Positions 12,165 through 24,400 of a stretch of 64,000 nucleotides of DNA are shown piece by piece. The notes beneath the pieces were generated by a model. It saw nothing but the letters and a program-made list of their open reading frames with translations, was not told the DNA's origin and did no database searches. The stretch is from Dendrophyllia cribrosa. Lineage: Eukaryota; Cnidaria; Anthozoa; Scleractinia; Dendrophylliidae. The DNA is taken from NCBI GenBank assembly GCA_024195265.1, contig JAJLRJ010000001.1:56221202-56285201 (forward strand). The letters are read 5' to 3'. Each line of letters starts with the position of its first letter. Position 1 is the stretch's first letter. The translations under genes and the position numbers were made by a program.

Positions 12165-15100
12165 CGTTGGTTCGTTGGTTGGTTGGTTGGTTGGTTGATG
12201 GATGGACTGATTGATTGATTGGTTGGTTGATTGATTGGTTGGTTGACTGATTGATTGTTTGTTTGATAGATCGATCGATCGATAGATCGATCGCTAGCTG
12301 TTCAAATTATGCATGATGGCTGGCTTACTGGATGAAATTTAAGTTTTGGAAACTATCCCTAAAGATCAGCAAACAAGAGAACGAAGGAAACAAGAATAAA
12401 GTATATTAAAGTTTAATAAAAACACAAGTCATATAAAACTGTTTAAATTAATAACAATGAAATTAATATAAAACAAAGACGGTAGTTTTCATTCGAGTAA
12501 TCGCTCTTAAAAATATCATCTTAAAGAAGTCATAGAAAATTTAGTAATAAATAGTTACCTTTACTGAACGCTTCGCGAGATTCACGAGTTGTATGTACGA
12601 ACTTTGCGAACGAGCTGCTGAGGGATCAATCAGCTTCTCTTCCACTATAAAATAAAAAGTTTAGTAACATTCGCGGTAATCAAAAGTTTATGTTCTTTGC
12701 ACTAAAACCAAACACAGAGATCTTCAGAATAAAGTATCAACAGTGACCACAAAAACCTAAAACTCGCAAGTAGTCAAAAAAAGTAAAAAAAGGGAACTTT
12801 ATTGGAACTTTCATCAGAAGATCCCTAGGATTTAGAGAAATCGGACGAGAATGAGTCGGTATCAATGTTACACTTCCACCGAAAATTCCTCTTTTGGTAT
12901 ACACAAAACCTTCACAAGTGCCGTCGCCTTTTTATCTTTGCTGTGGTAGTTTTTACTGAGCGAAGCTGTTTTCACCTGGACGTTCTCCAGCGCTGCCATT
13001 TTGAACAACAGATGTTGTCGGGTTTGAGACCAGGTACTTAAATAGGATTGGTCGTTGGCATGGTCAAACATGGGGTGCTAAACGTTCTGACATCGTTTAA
13101 CCAACAAATGTTGTGCACTGATGTTAGAACGTTTGGCCAGGGCCTCACTCATGCGCGTATTTCCACCGCTTAGTACTAGTTACATCTTGTCCCGCGCTTG
13201 GTACTGGTTGAAGATTTCCCGCACTTGTACCTGTTGCATTTCTTTTTTTCGCGCTTGGCACCGGTAGCATGCATATTTTCCCGCGCATGGGACCGAAAGC
13301 ATGAATGTTTTCCCGCGCTTGGGACCGGTAGCATGAATGTTTTCCCGCGCTTGGGACCGGTAGCATGAATGTTTTCCCGCATTTGTACCAGTTGCATTTT
13401 TTTGCCGCGCTTGGCACCGGTTGCATGTTTTCGCTTCGCGTTCTGATTGATTCATCGTGTTTGTATCTGTATTTATTACGACTGGTAACATTGACTACAT
13501 CTAACCGCTAGTACCTCTATTCGATCAAATTCTTCTAACTAATTGAACAAAACTACACGCAGACCAGCAAGGAGAATTTGTATGTTGACTTGCAGGGTGG
13601 ATGAATTAACCAAAGGTTGACAGTAATGATGACGTAGGCAATGTGCGCTATTTTTAGAATTACAGAGAGATCTGAGCTTCATACCAATAACGCATTATTA
13701 TTCTTACAATCAGTGCGGCTGGAACTTGCAGATAATTATTTTACTGAAGAAGCCTTTCAGGTTTTAACCATCAAGAGCAAAATGTGCATTGCATTTACAT
13801 TCATTACTTGTCCCAAGGTAACGAGAATGTTTTTTAGCCTTTATTATGAAATCTCCAAAGTAAACAGCATTTCTGTTGAAACCAAGACGCACCCTAAAGC
13901 GAAGGTGCCAGGCCTTCTAGATATGTTTCTATTCACCGCTTTATATTTTATTTTAATTTACATTTGCAGCATAAGCCCTCTTTCTCCAGTTTCTACCGAG
14001 CATCTTAAGGCTATCGAGTAAAGAAAGAAAAGGGCAAATGAAAGAAAGTACGAAAGGGAACTTTTTTTAAGGCAAGCGAGTGGTACCTTTCGTTTAGTTT
14101 TTGCGAATCTTTGACGGTCCGTGAAAATTACCAATTTAAAACCCGCGCGGATTCTTGGTTTGCACATGACGTCATAAAAATTCACAAATCCAAACTTTAC
14201 ATCCTACAAAGCTTTTTCTAACATGGTATGTAGATACCAGTGATACAATCCTTCGCAAAAAGTTACAAGTCTTAACATGCTTTGCTTCCGATTTGTGAAG
14301 GTTTTAAATGTGTCACGCAATTCGTCACACTATTTCAAATAAGCCGTGAAAATAAACAAAATTGAACTCGTAGTGAATCCAACCTTTTGTGATGTGATTT
14401 TTTTGCGTAATTATGACTTTGAAGTCTTGGCCGCCATGTTGGTGTACCAAAGTGGTACACCAAGATGGCCGCTCTATTTATGATGTGTAGTTTTAAACTC
14501 TTCTACGAAATATTTTCGCTTCTGAATTTTGATATGCCGGGGGGGCATATCAAAATTCAGAAGCGAAAATATGACGTAAGTGCAAGCCAAGAATAAAGGG
14601 TATTTGAGACAGAACAATTTGCGTTGCTAAGGCTTACTAACCTTTCAGTCCCCTAGCAAAGTAGTCACCGTTGAATTTGTCAAACTCCAAGTTGTGCGGT
14701 TTGCTGAGGTCTAGCATGGCCTTTCTGTACACCAGGTGGGGTCTCCCAGGATTGGTCCATCCCCGATCCACTACCAGACTTGTGTTCAGCACAGGTTCGA
14801 TGTAAACTGTGTCATTTCCTAACTCTATGATTCCTGCCTTGAAGAAAAAGGAAGTAAATTCAGCCCTTAGAAGTAATTGTTTATGATTAGACTTTGGTCG
14901 TTTGAATATTTTTGGCGTTAAGCAAAGGAAACTACCTTTGACTTAAATCAAAGACGGCCTTTGCCACCTTTGACACCGTATAAAATGTTTGGTAAAAACG
15001 TCCTTTGCCACCTTTGACACATGTCAAAGACGTGTGGTAAAGGCCATTTATGAGCCAGTGATACTTGCTAACAGAGCTTCAACGATCAGAGTATGTGTAA

Positions 15101-18100
15101 ACTAAAGCCTACTTACCAGTCCATCGCAGTCACTTATGGCCACACTGGTGTGGGATGATTCTGTTTCGCCGATAAGGTAACACTGGTCGGTTACTGTTTT
15201 CCTTTCAATGCTTCCGTCCTCTTTGTAACGCTCAATGACAAAATCGGATCCGAAAAGCTGTGTGTTTACTCTCAAAAAAAGTTTAATTGCCTTTCCTTTA
15301 TAATTAACCTGATAAAAAAAAATAATGAAATTACTTTCGTCTTTAAAAAATCTAAAGTAGATAAGTTGCCAATGTAACCAACTTTCAGAAGCCATTTAAA
15401 ATAGAATTAAAAGTAGCAAAAGGGAAGTGAATGGATAATTGGCTGATTTTTCGGGGAGAGAGAAGCACAGGAAAGAAATACTCAATAGCTTTCATTTGGA
15501 TAACACGGATAATGACACTTAACTTTGAGATTTCACCCACAGACTCAAAATTTAAAACCACCTTGTACAGCATGATAAGCAGAACCACTTGAAAGTACTG
15601 CTCAGTAGCTTTCATTTGAATGGTCACACTTTAGGACTTCATCCACAGACTCAAAAGTTAGAACCACCTTGTACAGCATAATAAACAGTACCACAGGAAA
15701 GTACTGCTCAATAGCTTTCATTTGAATGGTCACACTTTATGATTTTATCCACAGACTCAAAAGTTAGAACCACCTTGTACAGCATAATAAACAGCACCAC
15801 AGGAAAGTACTGCTCAATAGCTTTCATTTGAATGGTCACACTTTAGGATTTCATCCACAGACTCAAAAGTTAGAACCACCTTGTACAGCATAATAAACAG
15901 TACCACAGGAAAGTACTGCTCAATAGCTTTCATTTGAATGGTCACACTTTAGGATTTTATCCACAGACTCAAAAGTTAGAACCACCTTGTACAGCATAAT
16001 AAACAGCACCACAGGAAAGTACTGCTCAATAGCTTTCATTTGAATGGTCACACTTTAGGATTTCATCCACAGACTCAAAAGTTAGAACTACAATGTTCAG
16101 CATAATAAACAGCACCGCAGAAAAGAACTTTCATTTAAATTGTCACACTGTAGAACCACCTTGTACATCATAATAAGCAGAACCACTTGAAAGTACTTGT
16201 ACATCATAATAAAGAGTACTACAAGAAAGTACTGCTCGGTAGCTTTCATTTGAATGGTCACAATTTCAGCAGTATTTCAGCCACAGACTCAGACGTTAGA
16301 ACCACCTTGTACAGCATAATAAACAGTGCCACAGGAAGGTACTGCTCAATAAGTTTCATAATAAATGCTCGCAACGTTAAATTTTTTTTTCGCCGACTTT
16401 TTTTGCTGTATTTGCATTCAAGTATGCAGAGCCTTTGTTCGAGTCTTATTTATCAGACCCGGTGGTAGGGAAACACCGCTTGTCAAAGGTATCACAGGCT
16501 CTTAGAACAAGATATCGTGACTGGATAGGCCGACTGGATATATCACTTAGTCGGAAATTCAGGGCAGTTTTTTTAACATTTTTATCACGCAGTCGCAGGG
16601 ATCCAGAGACAGTGTTTCTTTGTGATCATTTCCCATCTTTTGTATATACCAATCAAACCTGATAAATTATCGGCCCAGTCTCCTCGCTTGTGCTTCGCCG
16701 ACGACGTCGATGGCTAGAAAGGGTAGTCACGTGATCTGTGATCCGACCTCGATGATCCAATTCAGTTGGGTAAGTTATATCAAACTCGGGCAGCAAATTC
16801 ATCAAATGTTCTGTTAAAATAAAACAAAGTAAATAGTCATTAGACAGTTGTGTGGCGAATCAACAAGGGAGACCGGGGTGTTCCAAATTTGGACGTTAGT
16901 AGTCACGTGATACACCCTAATAATTTGATTTAGCGCCTTCCTTCCAATAAGCGCCCTCTTTCTAATTAGTGCCTCCCTTTCAGTGTCGTTTTGTTAATAA
17001 GCGCCCCCTTTCGAATAAGAAACCTCATCTCAGCGATGTTTTTAGCGCCCCTTATTCTGACGTTGAATATGTTAAGTCAGAAAGCTATCTTATCGAAGAA
17101 AGACATTGAATTATGTTCTAACCATGCGAGCCGTTGTTACCCGATTGTTCTGACTATGCGAATTGCATATTTTCTGTTAGTGTTCATTCTGAAGTGCTTT
17201 TTCACGCTCGTATGTTTTTGTCAAAAAAGAAATAAGCTCCCCCTTCCTAAATAGCGCCCCCTCTCCAATAATCGCCCCCTCTCCAATAATCGCCCCCTCT
17301 CCAATAATCGCCCCCTCTCCAATAAGTGCCCCCTCCCTAATAAGCGCCCCCTCTCCAATAAGCGCCCCTCCCTAATAAGCGCCCCCTCCCTAATAAGCGC
17401 CCCCTCTCCAATAAGCGCCCCCTCTCCAATAATCGCCCCCTCTCCAATAATCGCCCCCTCTCCAATAATCGCCCCCTCTCCAATAATCGCCCCCTCTCCA
17501 ATAAGTGCCCCCTCCCTAATAAGCGCCCCCTCCCTAATAAGCGCCCCCTCTCCAGTAAGCGCCCCCTCCCTAATAAGCGCCCCCTCCCTAATAAGCGCCC
17601 CCTCTCCAATAAGCGCCCCTCCCTAATAAGCGCCCCCTCCCTAATAAGCGCCCCCTCTCCAATAAGCGCCCCCTCTCCAATAATCGCCCCCTCTCCAATA
17701 AGTGCCCCTCCCTAATAAGCGCCCCCTCCCTAATAAGCGCCCCCTCTCCATAAGCGCCCCTCCCTAATAAGCGCCCCCTCTCCAATAAGCGCCCCTCCCT
17801 AATAAGCGCCCCCTCCCTAATAAACGCCCCCTCTCTAATAAGCGCCCCCTCCCTAATAAGCGCCCCCTCTCCATAAGCGCCCCCTCTCCAATAAGCGCCC
17901 CTCCCTAATAAGCGCCCCCTCTCCAATAAGCGCCCCCTCCCTAATAAGCGCCCCCTCCCCAATAAGCACCCCCTCCCCAATAATCGCCCCCTCTCCAATA
18001 ATCGCCCCCTCTCCAATAATCGCCCCCTCTCCAATAATCGCCCCCTCTCCAATAAGTGCCCCCTCCCTAATAAGCGCCCCCTCCCTAATAAGCGCCCCCT

Positions 18101-21100
18101 CTCCAGTAAGCGCCCCCTCCCTAATAAGCGCCCCCTCCCTAATAAGCGCCCCCTCTCCAATAAGCGCCCCTCCCTAATAAGCGCCCCCTCCCTAATAAGC
18201 GCCCCCTCTCCAATAAGCGCCCCCTCTCCAATAATCGCCCCCTCTCCAATAAGTGCCCCTCCCTAATAAGCGCCCCCTCCCTAATAAGCGCCCCCTCTCC
18301 ATAAGCGCCCCTCCCTAATAAGCGCCCCCTCTCCAATAAGCGCCCCTCCCTAATAAGCGCCCCCTCCCTAATAAGCGCCCCCTCTCTAATAAGCGCCCCC
18401 TCCCTAATAAGCGCCCCTTCTCCATAAGCGCCCCCTCTCCAATAAGCGCCCCTCCCTAATAAGCGCCCCCTCTCCAATAAGCGCCCCCTCCCTAATAAGC
18501 GCCCCCTCCCCAATAAGCACCCCCTCCCCAATAAGCGCCCCATCTCCAGTAAGCGCCCCCTCCCTAATAAGCGCCCCCTCTCCAATAAGCGCCCCTCCCT
18601 AATAAGCGCCCCCTCCCTAATAAGCGCCCCCTCTCCAATAAGCGCCCCTCCCTAATAAGCGCCCCCTCCCTAATAAGCGCCCCCTCTCCAATAAGCGCCC
18701 CCCTCTAATAAGCGCCCCTCCCTAATAAGCGCCCCCTCTCCATAAGCGCCCCCTCTCCAATAAGCGCCCCTCCCTAATAAGCGCCCATTCCCCAATAAGC
18801 GCCCCCTCTCCAGTAAGCGCCCCCTCCCTAATAAGCGCCCCCTCTCCAATAAGCGCCCCTCCCTAATAAGCGCCCCCTCCCTAATAAGCGCCCCCTCTCC
18901 ATAAGCGCCCCCTCTCCAATAAGCGCCCCTCCCTAATAAGCGCCCCCTCTCCAATAAGCGCCCCCTCCCTAATAAGCGCCCCCTCCCCAATAAGCACCCC
19001 CTCCCCAATAAGCGCCCCATCTCCAGTAAGCGCCCCCTCCCTAATAAGCGCCCCCTCCCTAATAAGCGCCCCCTCTCTAATAAGCGCCCCTCCCTAATAG
19101 GCGCCCCCTCCCTAATAAGCGCCCCCTCTCCAATAAGCGCCCCTCCCTAATAAGCGTCCCCTCCCTAATAAGCGCCCCCTCTCCAATAAGCGCCCCTCCC
19201 TAATAAGCGCCCCTCCCTAATAAGCGCCCCCTCTCCATAAGCGCCCCCTCTCCAATAAGCGCCCCTCCCTAATAAGCGCCCCCTCCCCAATAAGCGCCCC
19301 CTCTCCAGTAAGCGCCCCCTCCCTAATAAGCGCCCCCCTCTCCAATAAGCGCCCTCCCTTGAGCTACCAAAAGTAAATAAGCGCCCCGGGCGCTAAATCG
19401 GATCATTACGGTAGATTCCTTTATGTATGCTAAATATAGAATCGAGTGTGCATCAGAGATATTTCATTGGAAAGCATGCCGTTATTTACCGTCCATCAAA
19501 GCAGAAAAAAACAGAGTTCAGTCTCTATGATTTAATAAAAGGGGTGCTACCTGCCCCCTCCCCCAATCCTATGGCCCTACCGTTTCGTGTTAAAAATTGT
19601 GTTGCAGAAAATAGGGTCGATTTAGAAACAATTTTTACACCCTTTTTAACCCGTGAATACGCGAAGCGTAATGAACGGGGTGTCGCTGACGGTGGCAAAT
19701 ATGCAAATGAGCAATCACTCGCTCGCTTACTCTATCAGCTGTAAACATTTTGTCACGTAATGTTTTAAATTTGTTTTGTTTCAAATGCGTTGCGTAATAA
19801 GAACAACGTGAATCCAACGATAACAATAACTAAGTTTTTGTAAACAAAATTGAACAACAACAAGCTTAAAGATGTTTCGCATTTAGAGTCCTCAAACCAA
19901 AATTGTCTTTCATGTCTTAGCGTGACACAAATTCGCATTGTTTGAAATAGGAGAGAAATGGGCACGTTTATGTGCTAAAGGTCAACTTTCATATGTCGTC
20001 AGTGGATCTGTTCCTCAAGTGAAAATATATCCTTGCGTTTTTCTACTGATGAACAGTGTATGAAGACTTTAAACATCACACATCATATCGCGGATTACGG
20101 TATTTTAAAAGATATCAAGCCATGTTTATAATTTAAACATACCGTACATTAAGTTACGCGTTGAAAAGATAAATTTGGCAAAGTGTTAATTGATACAATA
20201 AAGCTTCCACGAACTCAACCAAATCGACTAAGCACATGTCTAAATTCAAAATTTCTATATTTAACTACATTTCAACACCTTTTTGTAAGGAAGGGTAGCT
20301 CAAATATGAGCCAGCGATGTGTAGAGCATTTCTTATTCACGGGTTGGCTCACAGGAGCCTTTGATTATTTTTCTCCTGGCCCCGTTATTAAAAGCAAGTC
20401 TGATCTGATGTTTATTCACTTTCGGGATCTCATGCTCGAGTATTAGAGCTAAGTATGCTTATCATGATCAGTTAATTCACCACAAAGCATCCCCCAGTCA
20501 AGCAGCAAACCGGAAATATCTCGTTTGTTGTTAACTCCCCCCAGGATCGGTATCAACGGACCTTAACTACATTTGCGTTGTAAGGGATTGATCCTTTTGG
20601 CTTTGCTTCAAAATTTGATTGAACAATTCCTTCTGTCTTTATCCGATATATCCGTACATATCACGTAAATTGAAGACCTGAAGGTCAGTTGGTAACACGA
20701 ACACGTAGCTAAGTACGTCTGGGTAAAAAAGGAGTGGGGAGCCAGGGGGGAAATGCAAGTTTATCTCTGGGGCTGGGCCTTACAATTTCAAATAAAATAA
20801 AAATGAAATTTACATGTTGAAATTGAGACTAATATATAATACTACAATAGTTATAAAAATCTAAGACTAATGTGTATTCATAAGATATAATACGTTCTAA
20901 GAACGCGTCATTTACAGGCCGTGAGCGTGAAGGTACATTGCAGGAAAGACATTTTTCTTGCAACGTTCGGTCTTACATTTTAAAAGCGATGGCCTACTGC
21001 TATAACGCAAAGAGCGACCATGCGCGGATGCCAGAGTCGTCGGGATAAGATGGCAAAGGCGCGATTTGGGCTCCTTGATATCTGTACGACCCTTCTGTAA

Positions 21101-21455
21101 TCTGTTGTAAGTTACTATTTCCCTACCAGCCTTCCTGTTCCCAGGGTTGATCGCTTACATTAGATGATTCGGAGATCCAACCCGCTTGGCTGAAGAGAGT
21201 TTCTTTTTATTTTAATACACTTAGTTTTCCTATGTGGCGCTGGATTAAGGCCATGGAAGAGAACCTTTAATGTCGTTGGACGTTTGCCATGCAAGCTAAA
21301 CACATTATCTTTTTCATGTAATATAATTAAATACGAGAAACCTGCGTTATCAGGATTACCAAGAAGAGAGTTGAAAACGACGCATAACGAAGTGTTGGAA
21401 ATACTGATAAAACATTCTGTTGAGAGTTTGATATAGCTTCTCAAACTGACCTCTG

Positions 21456-21488
<33 letters not shown>

Positions 21489-24400
21489 ACCGTGCTCTCC
21501 GAAAGGAAACTGTCCAGCAGCGTCTTTATTTTAGTATTACCGATAGCCATCTCTATTTAATATCAGGAACAATTAGCAACCAGGGTGTATGGTTCAGGGC
21601 CCGGTTGTTCAAAAGGTGGATAGCGCTATCCTGCGGATAAACGTGTGCAACCAATTGCGTTATCCACTGGATTGTGATTTATCCGGTGGATAGCGCTATT
21701 CGCCTTTTGAACATCCGGGACCTGGACTAAAGTGAAATGTGGTATGTATCGTAAAGCAAAAATAAGCCTGTCACTTTCATCTTGCGGTAGAATGCCGCAC
21801 CACCATTACGGACACCAAGTTATGTACCTGGAGGTGACCGACGGTTATCACAGCAGTTGACTGTAATCCAATTCACTACAATTTCCCCCATGCGATTCTG
21901 ACCGTGTTGGGTGTTTTGTTCATGGCGTGCTCATCTCACTATCCGGCAATGTTTTCAAGTGGCAAAAACCCAATTAACTTAAACCCTCTCGGAACAAGTA
22001 CACAACTAGACACATGTTTTCAAGCATTTTGGTGATAAGCAACATATCGAGCAGCAGAGAACAATTTCTATGAGTTTAGACATCTTTGACCTTGTTCTTT
22101 TTTTTTTAATCCCCGTTTGCATTTCGTTCTCAAATTCTTCTTGAACTTTTATTTGTTTGCGTCATGATGGATAAAAAGAGAAATACGTGCCGCCTATATT
22201 TACAATGGTTATTCAACAGTAATAGCGGAGCACTCGCCGGGCCTGCGCAGCCCCATACTCATAGAACCTAGCCCGTCATTTTTCATGGTCATGGCTAGCG
22301 GAATGTTTCGCGGGCGCGTGTCTGCAACATGTGTGTCGCCCACACGCGCGGCTACACAGCCGTCAGCTCGGTAAACACTTTTTAAAAAAGTTGGATCTTT
22401 CGCAGTGTTAGGCGGAGCAGTAAAGTCGTTATTTCCCTGCATTTTTTCGCGCTTTGCTACTCAAGACAGGGATACTAATTAAGGGATACTCAGAAGCCGC
22501 TTTAGTGGAAAAAGAAGAGCTTTTAGGGATAAAATCTTGCTTTGAGGAACTTCATATTATCAACATGATCAATGCACGAGCAATGCGGGGAGATGCCTTG
22601 TTTTTATTACGGATTTCAGAACCGAATAAGCGTAGTTTTAACGAATTTCCAAGCAGTCCAGTGCTTTAAAGGTAAAATAAATCACATTTTTCGATGGGAA
22701 TTTATGTTGATATCAATTTTTGATTGACTTTTTCTTTGTGTTATCTTAAGTTTTGGAGACCTGTTTATGAAACGTGCTCAAATTAAGTCGTGTTGTTATC
22801 TTGAATTTCATCGAGGACAGCTCTGCCTTGATGCGCTATAAATGGAACGTGTTTTACTTTTAAACATAAACTAATGAAGATTTGAATAAAATTTTTCGAA
22901 AGAAGATTGTGTTGTCCATTTTTATGTGCTTGTTCATTCATTACATAGATTGAAAAGCGATTTTATGTAAACAAAACAAGACTTAGGCCCGGGACAAACG
23001 TCGAACTTTTCATGAGTCTAACTAAATTCAGCGAATTAAGTTCATGAGAAGTTCGACGTTTGTCTCAATTAAATTCGACGGACTCATTTGTATCGACCAA
23101 CACGTTCTATCCGTCTGGACCGACGCAGCACCACAGTTTCTCTAGAAACTAACCCCATTCATTTGTTTTTTATTCGCTGCGACTATTAACTTTTTACATC
23201 AATAATTCCTTGATTCGCTCCGACGAAACGCTCGAAACGTCAGCTACTTGAATCTTTTTACGGTGGTCAATTTACCTTATCGGCTCAGTCGATAAAACTA
23301 AATTCTCGTGTTTCATCCCCCCACCGACGCAGCACCACAGTTTCTCTAGAAACTAACCCCATTCATGATAAGTTCGACGTTTGTCCCGGGCCTAAGTCTG
23401 TCTGTCTTCACTCGCGTCGCCTTATGCAAATATGTTTGTGTATTTTTGCAATTTTGATTTCCAAATCAGTTTCTCTTCCATTAGAGTCAACCCCCGTATT
23501 CAAGTTGGACTGAAGATTGCTGTGGACCAAGGAGTCTTTTACAGTGCTACTACTGTTACCGGGGCCACCTCGACAAAGTTAACCAATCACAAAGCAGAAC
23601 GGGAACAATAGATTCCAACATTCTAAAGTTAACATGTCATTGTTCTGTACTCGACATTTCATTATTCAAGTCGCAAATTTTAAAATCTATTGTTCCCGTT
23701 CTGTTTTGTGATTGGTTAACTTTGTCTAGGTGGCCCCGGTAACAGTAGCAGCACTGTAAATTGGAGTCGCGGCGGTACGCGCCGAGGACTCGCAAGCTAC
23801 GAAAGATTTCCATAGCCCGTTTCACAGATACGGCAGCCATATTGATTTTGCCCCCAGGGCATCCCATAATGAACATTTACATTTACATTTACCAAAATGA
23901 GAGCAGTCCCTCTCTTCGAGGCTTATGTGCTCTGGTCGCGGTTGAAAACAAAGGAATATATTAATTTAAATGCTCATCATGGGATGCCCTGGGAGCAAAA
24001 TCCCGTATCTGCGAAACGGGCTATGGTCTCAGGATCGGGTTTGAGGATTTCAAAGTTTTTCGTAAGGATGTTCTTGACACAGCTGTTGGTAGGATTATAG
24101 GTAAGTATCAGAGGGATGACTTCTTTGTCGGTGCTTGCATCGTCAGATGGTCGCATTGCTGCCTCTCGGGAGATGGTACTGACGCGTTGGAGGGCTCGAT
24201 CTTTCTTCCTGTTGTGGTGCAGGAAGAAAGATGCCATTTCCTTGCTTTTGTTAATGAAATCGTTCTCATTACTGTATATCCGTTTAAGGCGGAGAAATTG
24301 GCTGTACGGAATGAAGTCTTTACAACGCACCGGGTGTGAAGATGAGTATGTGAGATACGAGTGATAGTCGGTTTCTTTGTAGTGTATGGACGTTGCTAAT

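Noticed and set aside
13145..13491. Minus-strand frames with [16 protein letters not shown] repeats
   Set aside because: Three overlapping frames are open through the same 32-bp repeat; a repeat artefact.
17337..19020. Long minus-strand open frames of [13 protein letters not shown] repeats
   Set aside because: They follow the minisatellite and shift frame with each indel; no start context, splice site or non-repeat sequence.
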